64,000 nt of DNA from Zygnema cylindricum (GCA_037447655.1 JBBHKE010002644.1:124001-188000); one strand, 5' to 3'; shown: positions 44,470 to 56,868, numbered from the stretch's first letter. The notes: generated from the letters alone by a model not told the origin. Numbers and translations: made by a program.

Positions 44470-45521
44470 TGAAACTCTGAGACCTCCATAAGTCCTCAGA
44501 GTGGACAGCTTCCAAGAAGCCTCTAGGATAACCCTGACCCCTTCGTGTTTCAGGAAAAATAACTGCCACCCTGAAAGACAAAAACTCTGACCAACTTCAC
44601 CCTTGTGAAGACAAGACACCCCTGAGTCGATAGCAAAAAGAATCTCTGAAATTTTCTCCCCTGAGCAATAAGTTATAGAGGGTCAAAGTTGACCCTTTCT
44701 ACAAAAGCTCTCTGGGAGAGAGGGTCCTATCTTCTAATTTTTCTAAGTCCTATCTCTCTCACAGACTCTATCTACTGATGTACGGAACCAATCAAATTAG
44801 AGTTCGATACGCAAAAGTACAGCTGCCGATGTACTTTATGTACGGACACTGTACGATATGCCCTAAATGTCGACACGTGGTATGTCCGGATTCGCTCCTT
44901 TAATCCTCGAAGATGCCGCGCTCCAATGTAACATCGCCACGTGTCATCCGATGTGGCGATGCCCACAAACCGCCGAATTCTTTTTCCGCGATCTCGGCGC
45001 TAATTCCAGCCGTCTGATTAAACTCGTATTTGATCGTAGCCGTAATAAATACATGCGCGGTATTTGTTTCGCTTACAAAATCTATGCGCGGTATTAATTC
45101 TTTATCCGTACAGCAATTCGTACTTTTACATACCAGATCTATGTATCCCGTTAACAATTATAGTTAAATGATTTATCCTACGAATTAATGTTTAATTTAT
45201 TATCGTACTATATAATACGTAAGACTACTTCTAGACTTAACGGCTAAGGCTACAGGCTATCTACTATCTGTCGGCCAACAGTACTAGGATCAAATCCTGT
45301 GGCCGGCATATACCTTTTAGTAAATAATCTCCTCCCTAACTAGTATAAATTTCCCGTAAACCTCATGATAGCCTAGGTAGCCATGGCCGTAGCTTCCTCT
45401 CCAATTTCTCAATGACTGCGACAAGTTTGAGAGTTTGGAGAGAGAAGTTAGAGGTAGACTGCCTCGGCTTCTTTATTTCTATTCAGACCTAGAAAATACT
45501 TTAAAACCATTAATTTCTACA
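44470..45521 (-). repeat. 3' LTR of C3
   Basis: 1052 bp; minus strand TGTAGAAATTAATGG to GTTTCA, preceded by polypurine ATAAGGGGAG. It carries the GTAC cluster (44780-44860) and the tRNA-like CTAGGATCAAATCCTG (45288-45303). Confidence 0.9.
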
Positions 45522-45534
45522 CTCCCCTTATTTT

Positions 45535-46344
45535 CTAGTCAATCTTTAATTTCAGACCACACTTCTCCCTGCAGAAAATTAGCTTAGGGGAAGGCATAGG
45601 TTTGGTCATCATATCTGCTACCATCTCACTATCTGGTCGGTACTCTAAACTGATTATTTTATTTTCTACTTTCTCTCTAACAAAGCTGAGTCTGATGTCC
45701 ATGTGTTTGGCTTTAAAATGATGTTTAGGATTGGCAGAAATAGCAATTGCTGCCTGATTATCACAAAATATTTTCTGCACACCACTCTTAAGATGACCAA
45801 GCTCACCAAGCAAAGACTTGACCCACATCAATTCTTTTACAGCAGAGCAAGAGGCCATATACTCAGCCTCCATGGTGGACTGAGCAATAACCTTTTGCTG
45901 TTTGCTACTCCAACAGCAAGCCCCATCACCCACATATAATACATATCCAAAAGTGCATCTCCTCATCGGAGCATCACCATAACTAACATCACTCCAAGTA
46001 GTGATGTCAGTATTCTCCCCACCCAAATGCAACCATAGATCCCTAGTTCCTATCAAGTATCTAAGGACTCTCTTAGTTGCCTCCCAATCCCTTTTAGTGG
46101 GAGCATTTAGACTTCTAGTCAGCACTCCTACAGCTGCAGCTAAATCCTGCCGGGTACAATTCATAAAATAGATTAGACTTCGCAATACTTGCCTGTAAGG
46201 AATAGTCTGCATGAACTTCTGTTCTTCAGGAGATAATTCCTCGTCTAAGACTATGACTCCTTCTTCCTCACTCCCCTCACTTCCCTTCTTCAACTCCATT
46301 GGAGATGTACAAGCTATTAGCTTTATCCATTTGAAATTTTTCAA
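45535..46344 (-). CDS. C3 RNase H domain (Copia pol C-terminus)
   Basis: A 269-codon open frame covers the RT connection and RNase H: SPMELKKGSEGSEEEGVIVL, PYRQVLRSLIYFMNCTRQDL, RYLIGTRDLWLHLGGEN, CCWSSKQQKVIAQSTMEAEY, VKELMWVKSLLGELGHL, FCDNQAAIAISANPKHHF, HMDIRLSFVREKVENK, and the C-terminal SEMVADMMTKPMPSPKL. The acidic residues of the catalytic core are present. It is out of frame with the upstream RT by an indel at ~46310 (KANS...), so the polyprotein is broken once here. RNase H degrades the RNA strand during reverse transcription in the cytoplasmic particle. Confidence 0.9.
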   Translation of the reverse strand: MKNFKWIKLIACTSPMELKKGSEGSEEEGVIVLDEELSPEEQKFMQTIPYRQVLRSLIYFMNCTRQDLAAAVGVLTRSLNAPTKRDWEATKRVLRYLIGTRDLWLHLGGENTDITTWSDVSYGDAPMRRCTFGYVLYVGDGACCWSSKQQKVIAQSTMEAEYMASCSAVKELMWVKSLLGELGHLKSGVQKIFCDNQAAIAISANPKHHFKAKHMDIRLSFVREKVENKIISLEYRPDSEMVADMMTKPMPSPKLIFCREKCGLKLKID

Positions 46345-48001
46345 GCATGTTCCCTATTGCTTCCTTTTGAGTCAATCTTATAATTTTTCTTTTTCGGTCT
46401 CTCTCTACTTGAATTCCCAAAATATATTTTGCTTCCCCCATATCCTTCATTTCAAATCTCCCCTTAAGATCGGTTTTCAGTTTATTAATTTTTTCCATTG
46501 ATTTACTTAAAACAAGCAAATCATCAACATAAATTGCAATAAATATAAAACCTTCCTCATCTTCTAAAACATAGATTGAGTGATATGAGCTGATCCGGAT
46601 ATATCTCAAACCGGTAAGAAACTCATCAAGCTTCTTATTCCACTGTCGAGGCGCTTGTTTCAAACCATAAAGAGATTTAATCAGCCGGCATACCTTACTC
46701 TCCTCTCCTTCCTCCACAAACCCTTCGGGTTGTCGCATGAAGATCTCCTCTTCCAATTCTCCATGCAAAAAGGCTGTTTTGATGTCCATCTGGTGCACTT
46801 CCATGTCTTCCGCTGCTACGAAGCTGAGAAGTATGCGGACGGAGGGAAATTTGACCACCGGGGCAAAGGTTTCCTCGTAGTCAAATCCCTCTTTTTGTGT
46901 AAATCCCTTTGCCACTAATCGGGCCTTGTAGTGCTCGATTGTGTTATCTGGGTTCAGTTTTAATTTGAAAAACCACTTATAACCGATTGGTTTTCGGTTA
47001 GGTGGACAATCTACCAGCTCCCAAGTATCGGCTGCCATAATTGAGGCCATCTCCTCATTGATGGCTGTCTTCCACTGGTTTCTTTCTGGACAAGTCATCG
47101 CCTCTCCATAAGTTTGAGGTTCATCTTGATGAGATAGTTTAGTTACCTTGTTATTAACTTGTTTTTCTTGTAGTCTTTTGCTACTTCTCCTCCACCCCTC
47201 AAAATCTGAGGCTGGAATAGATGGTTCTCGTGGATTCTTTCGAACAAACTCAGCTTCTCCCCTATCCTTTGATTTCGAATCAATTTCCACCACGTCTTCC
47301 GCTTCGGGTAGAGTTGTTACTGGAGTTTCCACAGCCGAGTCCTTTTCGGTCTGATTTGTACCTGCAAGAATGTCATCGTCTCTAAAACCCGGATATTTAG
47401 GGAGTTCAAAGTCATCGGAATTTTCTGACTCAAATCTGATTTTTACTGACTTTGTATATTTGAAGGGATCCACAGACTTTCCTTCATCCATAACTACTAG
47501 ATGCTTTACTAAGATTATATCTTCTCTTTTTAGTTCATAAACTCTATATCCTTTAACATCTTCATCATATCCTAATAAGTATCCCGGTTTTTCTTTAGGA
47601 TCTAGCTTCAAATTAGACCGATTTGTATCTAGACTGAATACTCGATTGCCGAAAACCTTTAAGTGAGATATGTTTGGTTTTTGGCCTGTCCATCTCTCAT
47701 AAGGTGTTTGATCTTTTATAGCTGAAGTAAAAACTCTATATTTGAGGTAATTAGCACAGTTCATTGCTTTTGCTGAAAACCTTTTTCCTATCTTCTTATC
47801 CAACAACATACTTATAGCACTATCACTTAGTGTTCTATTTAACCTTTCAGCTACCCCATTCTGTTCCGGATTTTCTGGAACTGTCTTTTGGTGTTGAACC
47901 CCATCTTCCCTCAGAAAATCCTCAAACTGGTTAGAAGTATACTCTCCACCATTGTCACTCCTTACTCTCTTGATTGGAGTTTCATGGAGTTTTCGCTCCA
48001 T
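46277..48001 (-). CDS. C3 integrase C-terminal half plus reverse transcriptase
   Basis: A 574-codon frame covers integrase from the second acidic residue (RVRSDNGGEYTSNQFEDFL) and the Glu (EQNGVAERLNRTLSDSA), the GKR-type tail (VKGYRVYELKREDIILVKHL), a variable acidic spacer (EAEDVVEIDS), and the whole RT: WKTAINEEMASIMAADTWEL, KLKLNPDNTIEHYKARLVAK, HQMDIKTAFLHGELEEEIFM, KSLYGLKQAPRQW, IAIYVDDLLVLSKSMEK and the ILGIQVERDRKRK region. Integrase passes into RT without any stop, unlike the family of A, B, D and E. The frame breaks at 48001/48045 and ~46310 only. Confidence 0.92.
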   Translation of the reverse strand: MERKLHETPIKRVRSDNGGEYTSNQFEDFLREDGVQHQKTVPENPEQNGVAERLNRTLSDSAISMLLDKKIGKRFSAKAMNCANYLKYRVFTSAIKDQTPYERWTGQKPNISHLKVFGNRVFSLDTNRSNLKLDPKEKPGYLLGYDEDVKGYRVYELKREDIILVKHLVVMDEGKSVDPFKYTKSVKIRFESENSDDFELPKYPGFRDDDILAGTNQTEKDSAVETPVTTLPEAEDVVEIDSKSKDRGEAEFVRKNPREPSIPASDFEGWRRSSKRLQEKQVNNKVTKLSHQDEPQTYGEAMTCPERNQWKTAINEEMASIMAADTWELVDCPPNRKPIGYKWFFKLKLNPDNTIEHYKARLVAKGFTQKEGFDYEETFAPVVKFPSVRILLSFVAAEDMEVHQMDIKTAFLHGELEEEIFMRQPEGFVEEGEESKVCRLIKSLYGLKQAPRQWNKKLDEFLTGLRYIRISSYHSIYVLEDEEGFIFIAIYVDDLLVLSKSMEKINKLKTDLKGRFEMKDMGEAKYILGIQVERDRKRKIIRLTQKEAIGNMLEKFQMDKANSLYISNGVEEGK

Positions 48002-48044
48002 GCTTTATATTGTCTAAAACAATCCTGAGCTTTTGACTTGCTTT

Positions 48045-49869
48045 TCAAAAAATACACCCAGAATACCGAGACCAATCATCAGTTATAGTCATCATAAATC
48101 TCTTCCCCCCTAGTGAGGGAACTTTAGCCGGTCCCCAAATATCTGTGTGTACTAGATCTATAATTTTTTCTTCCTTATAGGTGGTTGTTTTAGGAAAGGG
48201 TAATCTGTGTGTTTTACCTTGAGCACATCCACTACAATCACTTATATCATCACTCTCACTGAACTGAATCCCTTCCACCACTCCCATCTTTTTCATCTCT
48301 CTTAACTTATCAAGATTCACATGCCCAAGCCTCTTATGCCACATCATAATATCATGAACACCAACATAATAAAGTTTCTTCGTTTCATTACTTAAAATCA
48401 GCCTAAACATCCGATGGCTACCTTTCTCAACAATGAAATAGACATCGTCCTCAAAACTAGCAGTAAAGACTCCTTCCCTAGTGCTAGTGAAAAATCCCTT
48501 ATCATCTAATATAGATGTAGAAATAAGGTTTTTGTTCAGCTCCGGAATATACCATTACATCGAAGAATGTTAATATGGATGTCTTTCCTTCTACTAACAC
48601 TTTCAGATCTACCGATCTTACAAGAGTAGTGGTGACTATCCTTCCATCCCCGTACTCTATCTCTACGGTGGGAATCTTTCTTATCTTAGTGAACAGGTGC
48701 CTATCCTTACACATGTGCATTGAGGCACGTGAATCTATAATCCAGCCTGCTTCACCTTTCAATCCACCGTAAGCACATTTCTGCCTTCGTGGAATTTCAA
48801 CCTCATTTTTCGCCTCCACTCCTCATCCAAAAGGAGCTCATTGTCCTCGTCCTCGGATTCCGCCTCAAGTACTTGTGTGACAAGGGCCTTTTTCTTTCCT
48901 CTCGGGGTACGACCGGTCTGCCCCTGCTTTAACCGAAGCTCGGTTAGCTTAGTGCACTCTGCCATATAGTGCCCCGGTTTCTTACAAAAAAGACATAAAC
49001 CTTTGGGAGCCCTTGGTTCGAACTCGTCAGCCTGTTTTTTCTGCTCCCTACCCCCATAGTTTCCGACTGGTTTCTGGGAATCCTTGTTCCTCGAGTCAGT
49101 CGCTGTTGCATAGGCTTGGCCACTCTTTCCTCCCCTTCGGATCTGAATCGTATTCTCTCAAACGAGAATCATCCCTACCACTGCGTTCCATATCCACCTT
49201 GAGTCCCGCAAGTCCTGCACACGGTTGACTATGTTCTCGAACTCACCAGGTAACTTCATTAGTAAACAGTTAACTTTTTCTTTTTCACTAAAAACTTTCC
49301 CCGCACTCTCTAGCTCGATGAAGAGTGTAGCAAGCTCATTGCAAAAAATCCAACATATTTCCCCTTTTGTATACATACTCCTTAACTTTCTGATCAGCCA
49401 ACTGTTGTTGCTGAATCGTACCACTTCGGTACATCTCTATGAGAGCGAACTAAAGATCGGATGCCCTTTCTACCCGCAAATGAGGACATGCAAGTCCTTG
49501 AGTGAGATGGCGTAGGATGAAGAGCTTTGCCGCCATATTGTTGAAGTCCCAGGTTTCAGTATCATTCTCCTCGTTCCTCGGAATAGGTGACATGAATGCC
49601 GAACCAGTTGCTATTGGTGTGGTCGCCTCCTTCTTCCTTCCTTTGTCCACCACCTCTCTTTCTTTTGTTTCCTGCGTTGAAGGTGGATCCTCTTTTCTTG
49701 TGAATCTGCTTCCTCCAAACCCTGGAGGAATTCCAAGACTTGATGGGCGCCCCAACCGTCCACTCACTATCCCCCAAAACCATTTTTCGCATAGAGCTCT
49801 TATCATCATACTTTCCCAGTATATGAAGCCAGTTCCATTAAAGATTGGTACCCTAGAGGGTGGGCCCAT
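48045..49869 (-). pseudogene. C3 Gag-protease-integrase N-terminal part
   Basis: Gag starts at ATG 49869, four bases inside the LTR border (MGPPSRVPIFNGTGFIYW), and is open to 49450. It continues in other frames to a CCHC knuckle near 48960-49000 followed by AECTKLTELRLKQG. The protease is WIIDSRASMHMCKD (Gly of DSGAS replaced by Arg). The integrase N-terminus spans 48410-48045 with MWHKRLGHVNLDKLREMKKM, DCSGCAQGK and HTDIWGPAKVPS (first catalytic Asp present). A small indel near 48030 separates it from the integrase C-terminal frame. Confidence 0.87.
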
Positions 49870-49873
49870 AACC

Positions 49874-50927
49874 TAAAACTCTGAGACCTCCATAAGTCCT
49901 CAGAGTGGACAGCTTCCAAGAAGCCTGTAGGATAACCCTGACCCCTTTGTGTTTCAGGAAAAATAACTGCCACCCTGACAGACAAAAACTCTGACCAACT
50001 TCACCCCTGTGAAGACAAGACTCCTGTGAGTCGATAGCAAAAAGAATCTCTGAAATTTGCTCCCTTGAGCCGTAAGTTATGGAGGGTCAAAGTTGATCTT
50101 TTGTACAAAAGCTCTCTGGGAGAGAGGGTCCTATCTTCTAATTTTTCTAAGTCTTATCTCTCTCACAGACTCTATCTACTGATGTACGGAACCAATCAGA
50201 TTACAGTTCCGTACGCAAAAGTACAGCTGCCGGTGTACTTTATGTACGGACACTGTACGACATGCCCTAAATGTCGACACGTGGTATGTCTGGATTCGCT
50301 CCTTTAATCCTCGAAGATGCCGCGCTCCAATGTAACATCGCCACGTGTCATCCGATATGGCGATGCCCACAAACCGCCGAATTCTTCTTCCGCGATCTCG
50401 GCGCTAATTTTGGCCGTCCGATTAAACTCGTATTTGATCGCAGCCGTAATAAATACATGCTCGGTATTTGTTTCGCTTACGAAATCTATGCGCGATATTG
50501 ATTCTTTATCTGTACCGCAATTTGTACTGTTACATACTAGATCTATGTATCCCGTTAACAATTATAGTTAAATTGATTTATCCTAAGAATTAATGTTTAC
50601 TTAATTATCGTACTATATAATACGTAAGACTACTTCTAGACTTAACGGCTAAGGCTACCGGCTATCTACTATCTGTCAGCCGGCAGGTACTAGGATCAAA
50701 TCCTGTGGCCGGCATATACCTTTTAGTAAATAATCTCCTCCCTAACTAGTATAAATTTCCCGTAAACCTCAGGATAGCCTAGGTAGCCATGGCTCTAGCT
50801 TCCTCTCCAATTTCTCAATGACTGCGACAAGTTTGAGAGTTTGGAGAGAGAAGTTAGAGGTAGACTGCCTCGGCTTCTTTATTTCTATTCAAACCTAGAA
50901 AATACTTTAAAGCCATTAATTTCTACA
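49874..50927 (-). repeat. 5' LTR of C3
   Basis: 1054 bp; minus strand TGTAGAAATTAATGG at 50927 to AGTTTTA at 49874, adjacent to the Gag ATG. It is very similar to the 3' LTR. Confidence 0.9.
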
Positions 50928-51560
50928 GCCCCTCCCCCGCCCTCCCCCCTCACCTTGGTCCCCCTCCTCCCTCTCATCAAAAATTATATTTTACCTTTTT
51001 ATCCTCCTCTTCCTCCTCTCTACTCCCCCACCCGCCTCATTTTCCTCCCCCTCCTCAACTGTCGCCTCTTTTCCCCTTCCTTCCTCACCTAATGCCGCCC
51101 CTCTCCCCTCCTCCCCACTGAATGTGTTCTCTCCCCCCCTCCCCTTCACCTTGGTCCTCCTCCCTTTCATCAAAAACCCTAATTCTTCTTTTTCTCCTCT
51201 TCATCCTCTCTACTCCTCCCTCCGCCTCACTTCCCACCCTCTCCTTAACCGTCCCCTCTTTTCCTATTTGTTCCTCATCTAATGCCACGCCCCCCCCCCC
51301 CCCCCCTCCCCACTCAACGTTTTTTTTCCCACCCCCCCCTCACCTTCGTCCTCCTCCTCCCTCTTATCAAAAACCCTAATTTTTCTTCTTATCCTCCTCC
51401 TCCTCTCTAATCCTCCCCCCGACTCAATTCCCTCCCTCTCCTCAACCGTCGCCTATTTTCCCCTTCCTTCCTCACCATCTACCTCCTCCTCCCTGCTCAC
51501 CTCAACAGATGCCCCCTTTTCTTTCCCTTCACTCTTTCCTCCTTCCCATCCAATGGCTAA
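50928..51560. repeat. polypyrimidine tandem repeat, ~195-bp period
   Basis: The landmark CCTCACCTTGGTCC followed by ATCAAAAACCCTAAT recurs at about 50950, 51147 and 51340. Between them are CTCCTCCCTCC tracts, TCTAATGCC and a C run of ~16. The minus strand is almost pure purine. Open frames here are composition artefacts. Confidence 0.85.
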
Positions 51561-53940
51561 CGGGGTTGCCGCCTCCCGTTGCCTCGCTTACTCTTCCGCG
51601 TACAAATATAATAGCCCAAAACCCTACTTTGATGAAAGGTACACAACAATGTTAAATACTACGATTTCGTGCGAGGGATACTTACATTATGTATGGTCGG
51701 GCACGTATTAACTTCGTTGCCTACCCGATGCGTTCGACTATTCCAACAATGGGACGACGAAACGAAGTAATGCATCCCACGTTTCATTTACAACGCGAGT
51801 TCAATATTGGACGCCGTATTCGTTCGACATTTCTTATACTTTACGTTTAAGTGACAGCTATAGTTTTTAACCGACACAAATTATGTTTTCGAAACTTACA
51901 ACGTTGAGGCGACGACGCATTGTTGTCACCTTTTCGATTTCGCCATCATTTTCCAACAGTCCACAGAAGTAGCCTTTCGTTCACCACATTCAGGCGACGA
52001 CACCATGTCCTTGCATGTCCATTAGATTGAAGTCATAATAAAAACTAATTAGACTACGTTGCAGAACCATACATCATGACGACACGGGGTGGGGGGGGGG
52101 GAATAATGAGCATATATAAACATACAATATGAGATGAATATAATCAAATATAAATTATTCAATATGTCTAATTAAACTACAAACAATGCGAACTAGCGAC
52201 ACACAAATTAGGCAACCGGAGTTTGCGATATGAAGGTAAGGACCATGGTAAAAACTCTACTTGTACGATACACCCCCGAAAAATGTTGCGCAAACTTTTT
52301 GATAGTCCTCGGATGAGCAGTTCCTTTCAATTTTCGTGACAATCGGCGATCATCCAATTGATTACTCGAAGTCCAGTAATTTTCATTGAAACTTGCTGAA
52401 CTTTTCGGATCGACAACAAGACGTTTCCGTATGTATCACACGGGGGGTCAAAATCTCCTATAATAGCGCCCTCCACAAAGGGGTCCACGTCAACTGATCA
52501 CATTTCTTCACTTGGTGGGTCGGGTCCTTAGGTTTTGATACAATCTTTGTCCTCTTTGGCTAGAGGTGGCAATAATATTGCCGTAGCTGTGTTTTTCGGC
52601 GCAAAAAAAGTGGTAATATGGGAAGTAATAGGCCACATATTTGCAATAATAAAGAAAAAAATCTGGCCAAAAAAGGATACAAAGCAAATAGAGATGCTAA
52701 TGCCAAGGTAATCGGAGAATGTGAAAAGACACTGCCATTGCTGAACCGAACGTCGGATATATATATACCAAATACCAAAACCCACGTGGGACAAAAAGGA
52801 GGGAAACCATTTTCTAAACTTTCGATGTTCAAAATTTGAATTTAAATAATTTGCGTGTCGGTGAGTTATCAAAATATTTTAGGCGACACATTCAAAGCGG
52901 GAAACTTTCAAAAAATGCGTCAGTTTTGACAAATGGAGCATGCACGTGGTAGGCGACGGACGATTTTCATGAAAGAGCCATGGTGACTGCCTGCTTCTAA
53001 TTGTATGTACGGATCGATTTTGGTATGGCGGCGGATATGGTAGCCGGTTGGTGTCACGTCGTGCGGGAGCCGTAATGTTTGCGTGGATATAAAATTGTCC
53101 ACGTGTAATCACGGGGAACCAATCACAATATGCTTGAGACTAGGTGTTTGTTGTGTTTGTTTATTTTGGACCAATTTCGAATAAGAGTTTACTCTAATAC
53201 ATCATCACAATAACGCTAATACCGATCACTAGCCGAAGATACAGATGGGAACGCAACCATTTTAGAGTTAATACACATTTTAGCATAAATTCACTCTAAT
53301 AAAACAAAGCATCATGACAATATTTGCGTAAAGAACCCTTATTAAAGTACAGTGTCGAGATACAAGGGAAAAGTGACCAACCTTTTAGACATCAAGCGTT
53401 GCATAAACATTACAACCGTACAGATGAAGCAACTTGCAACTGGACAAAAAATGTACGCTTTACGCCGTAGCGCCGACCCTTAACTGCGGTAAAATAGTCT
53501 AACATGTACGAGTGAATCTTTCACTTGACGGCGTACGATTTCAAAAAAAAGTGTACACGACCTTATATTAATGTAAACATGTTTGCGACCAACATTTATT
53601 TTTTCCAAGACCCAAATTAGAATGATTAAACAATTAGAATGTACGTTTTTTTTCAAAATTTTCAAATTCTTAATTAGCTTAAACCACAGTAATTTTTCAT
53701 ACACTCTAAATAAACTTCTACGCTAATAGTGATTGGCGGTTTACAGTAGGATACAATAGAATACAGTGCAACACAGTACAATATAACAGTACAATACAAC
53801 AGTTTGAAGACTTTGTCAGACATTGCAGTCATCTGCACTATTTACACTAAACATTCTATATCCGACCGTATCTTATACAGTCTATCAAAAGCAGACAAAA
53901 AAAAAGACAAAGACAAACATCAAAGCTAAATTTCATCTCT
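51561..53940. other. gene-poor AT-rich DNA
   Basis: No credible coding frame. Motifs seen: GGCGACGACG repeats near 51910 and 51990, a G run of 12 at 52089-52100, a block at 53030-53110 (GATATAAAATTGTCCACGTG) that resembles the promoter-side box of the LTR fragment at 18690, and a short ACAGTACAATA repeat at 53750-53800. Confidence 0.5.
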
Positions 53941-54170
53941 CCTCGTCCCGCGGCTTCCCCTCCACCTTTCAGCCATTGATCCACACGATTCCTTTTGCCG
54001 TCCGTACAAATCAAGCGAATCGAATGGATGTCACGTGTTCCTGGCCGTCTCCGTCCAGTGCCGCCATCTGACGGCCGTCTCCCCGGCGGCCGCCAGCTGT
54101 CCGGGCAGCGTGCCGAAGCATGTGAATTCCACTTCGAGGGAGGCGAGGACGAGCCGCCGGGCATCAGGTG
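53941..54170. other. GC-rich, CpG-rich island; possible exon
   Basis: A sharp rise in GC with many CpGs (GCGGCTTCCC, CCCCGGCGGCCGCCAGC). A plus-strand frame from 53995 reads through to a possible donor ATCAG|GTGGGG at 54168. No family is recognised, so it could be the 5' exon or promoter of a gene lost in the purine tract. Confidence 0.25.
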
Positions 54171-54618
54171 GGGGGCGGAGGGAGAGAGGGGGAGGAGGGA
54201 GGGAGAGAGGGAGAGGGGAGAGGGGGGAGAGGGAGAGAGGGGGGAGAGGGGGAGAAGGGGGCAACGAGAAGGGGTAGGAGGGAAAAGCGAAAGAGAAGAG
54301 AGAGGGGGAAGTAGGGGAGAGGGAAGTGAGGGAGAAAGGGAGAGAGGGGGGAGGGGGCGGAGAGGTGAGAAGGGGGTAAAGAGAGGGGGACCGCGGAATG
54401 GCAAGAGAGGGAGAGAGGGGGGTGAGAGAGGAAAAGGGAGAGAGGCGGGAACGAGGTGGGAAGTTGGAGGGCGGGGAGAGAGGGGGGAAGGAGGGAGCAG
54501 TGAGGGAAGGGGGGGAAGGGGAGAAAGGGGAAGGTCGAGGGGGGAGAAAGAGAGGAAAGGGGTGAAAGAGGGGAGAGACTGGAACGAGGAGAAAGTATAG
54601 AGGGAGGAGGGTGAAGAG
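54171..54618. repeat. polypurine GGGAGAGA tract
   Basis: About 450 bp of almost uninterrupted purine on the plus strand, ending at the start of element D. The long Arg-Glu-Gly frame through it is a composition artefact. Such tracts can form triplex or H-DNA. Confidence 0.85.
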
Positions 54619-54623
54619 TGTTA

Positions 54624-56865
54624 GGGTATGTCCCTATGTGCATAAGGGTTTTTTTCTATCATTTTCTTGTAAAACTTAGCGCCGTACTGCCTAAGTTCCA
54701 ACCGGAGTAAGGAATCGCAAATTTGTAGAGTACAATTTGCGACATCCTTGAACTTAGGATGTACGAAAATTTGTCGTATTCTGTTTTACGACCCACTTCG
54801 ACGCCAAAAAACGTCATCTTCAACCTTATCTTTAAAACACATGCGCGATGTGTTTTAAAACTATATATTTTCTATAAAAAAATAGGAACACATCTTCGCA
54901 CGTGCCATAATTTTCGAAAATTTTCACACAATTTTCTGAGACAAAGAAAAGTACAGAATTCGCTATGTTTTGTCCGTTTGCGTTCAATACGACGAAGAAA
55001 AGTACACAGTTTGTTTGGTTTTTGTTCGTTTTCGTTCAGTACGATTTTTTTTTTGCAGGGGTCTCGAAATTCCGATGCCATTTCACGTCGAGCGGACAAG
55101 CGACGTGAAGGCAAAACGCATCTTCTTCAACCGTGAAACTGTTGTTCTTTGGTCTAAAATAGACCGCAGAAGCCACCCAAACTATCATGCAAAAAGCTAA
55201 GCAAAAATAGGTCGACGAACAATCATTTGAAATGCATCCTCTATATGCGTACACAGACGCAACAAACAACATTTAGGGTTTCATGGAATAATCAACATAA
55301 ATAAACCCTATGACAATATCTAAGGTTTGATGGAATAATCGACATAAACAAACCCTAGGACAAATGCATAAACAATGCATATCAAACATATATAAAATAA
55401 CATAAATAATAAAAACAAATGCATCACACATAAACAAGAGTATAATCAAGGTATAATCATTATATCATTCAAAGTGCATGACCTAATCGACAACCCTAAA
55501 ATACTACATCTTCGGTCCCCACTTTACTAACCAGCATTGATTATTAATTCCTAACAAAGCTCATTCCTATATATACACTTGTGAGCTGTTAATGAATCAC
55601 TAAGTGTCAAAATAACCAACATACATTACGTAACTGTCATTAAGTCCTATTTAACCATAATAAACCATCACTAAGAATAAATTAATCTTAAGCGTACACC
55701 TGAAATTCAAACAATCGTAAGCGTACACTTGTCTACAAGTACAACATCGTACACACACAAATTAAACTATCGAAAACCCTAATTGATCACTTAAATAAAA
55801 ATGTCATAATCAATACTAAATTAATAATACACATAAGACAAAATAATGTTGTATCAAATATTTATACCGACGCGTCCGCAAAATACGCGTCATAAGCGAC
55901 AACTCGCTTAGTCACTCGTAGATAAATCCACGTAGTGAACCGACATCGCATATGTACGGTCCACCTAATAATACGTCATTAAAAATAATGCGATCCCTTG
56001 AAATATCGGCGGACGTCATCCGCCTTCCACGTGTACCACGAATCACTTGTCAAACAATCCGGAACGTCCAAAAATAAATATCGTGTGATTGACGCGATTT
56101 CGCGTCACCACTACATAAAAATCTCGGCGGCCTATATCCGCCGTCCGTCACTCTTTAATCCGCACCCTTGATGTCGCGCCGCGTGGTCATAAAAATCCAC
56201 TTGTCGAAACCTCGTCAAACCATCCGAAATTGTCCGTACCGCAATTTTGTTCCTCGTCATAAATACGCCTGCCAAAAATAAGTACACCTGTCCCCAAAAA
56301 GATTTTATGTACCGGCGGCGTCCTTTTTATATATCCCACGTGTCGCATTATGAACTTTACGTGCGACGTACCATTTTATCTTCGTCGATTATCTCACGTC
56401 GGATCGCTTCGCGATCCGCCGTCCATTTCCTCTCACATTTCGCGCCACTCAATTACTCCATTAATTTTACTCGTACATTTAATTCCCTCGAACCGCAAAC
56501 TGTTCAAAACTCCACAGTACATCATGTAAAATATATACGCACGCAACGTCGCGTGCGCATCAAATTTCACATACGCACGAAACTAAATCTTCAAAAACAA
56601 CAGAAACTGCACAGGCTGGAATGCGGTACGTCTACAATGTCACGGTAAGACATGCGACGTCACAAGCAGTTCCCAAAAATAACTTGCGACAACACAGATT
56701 GTAGACGCTGACAGCCGTCACAGGTATTATCCACGTAGACAATCCTCACAATTGTAAGTTACTATTATGTTCTTTCATATAGGGACACTTGAAAACCGGG
56801 TACGGCGGATCCGCGCTAAAATACAAAGTAAATTCGCTGAGTTACATGTACATGGGGACATACCC
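54624..56865. mobile_element. Harbinger-like non-autonomous DNA transposon (2.24 kb)
   Basis: Terminal inverted repeats GGGTATGTCCC(T/C)ATGT(G/A)CAT stand at both ends, flanked by a TTA target duplication (54621-54623 and 56866-56868). Removing the element plus one TTA restores TGTTAGGTTAAGTACATTGG, the start of element D's LTR. A 3-bp TTA target is typical of PIF/Harbinger. No transposase frame is present. Internally there are CG-rich hairpins near 56010, 56130 and 56400 and an inverted pair TCGCAAATT/AATTTGCGA near 54716. Confidence 0.75.
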
Positions 56866-56868
56866 TTA

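Larger units (their letters stand above)
44470..50927 (-). mobile_element. Copia element C3, near full length
   Basis: Reverse-oriented element with LTRs 44470-45521 (3') and 49874-50927 (5'). Target duplication GCCCT (44465-44469) against GCCCC (50928-50932) differs by one base. It is the best preserved member: Gag, integrase-RT and RNase H each have long frames. It inserted in a polypyrimidine array. Confidence 0.93.

Noticed and set aside
51122-51379. Pro/Ser-rich frame in the pyrimidine array
   Set aside because: Low-complexity repeat translation only.
54171-54600. Long Arg/Glu/Gly frame on + and Pro/Leu/Ser frame on - through the purine tract
   Set aside because: Composition artefact of a GGGAGAGA tract; no domain and no conservation.
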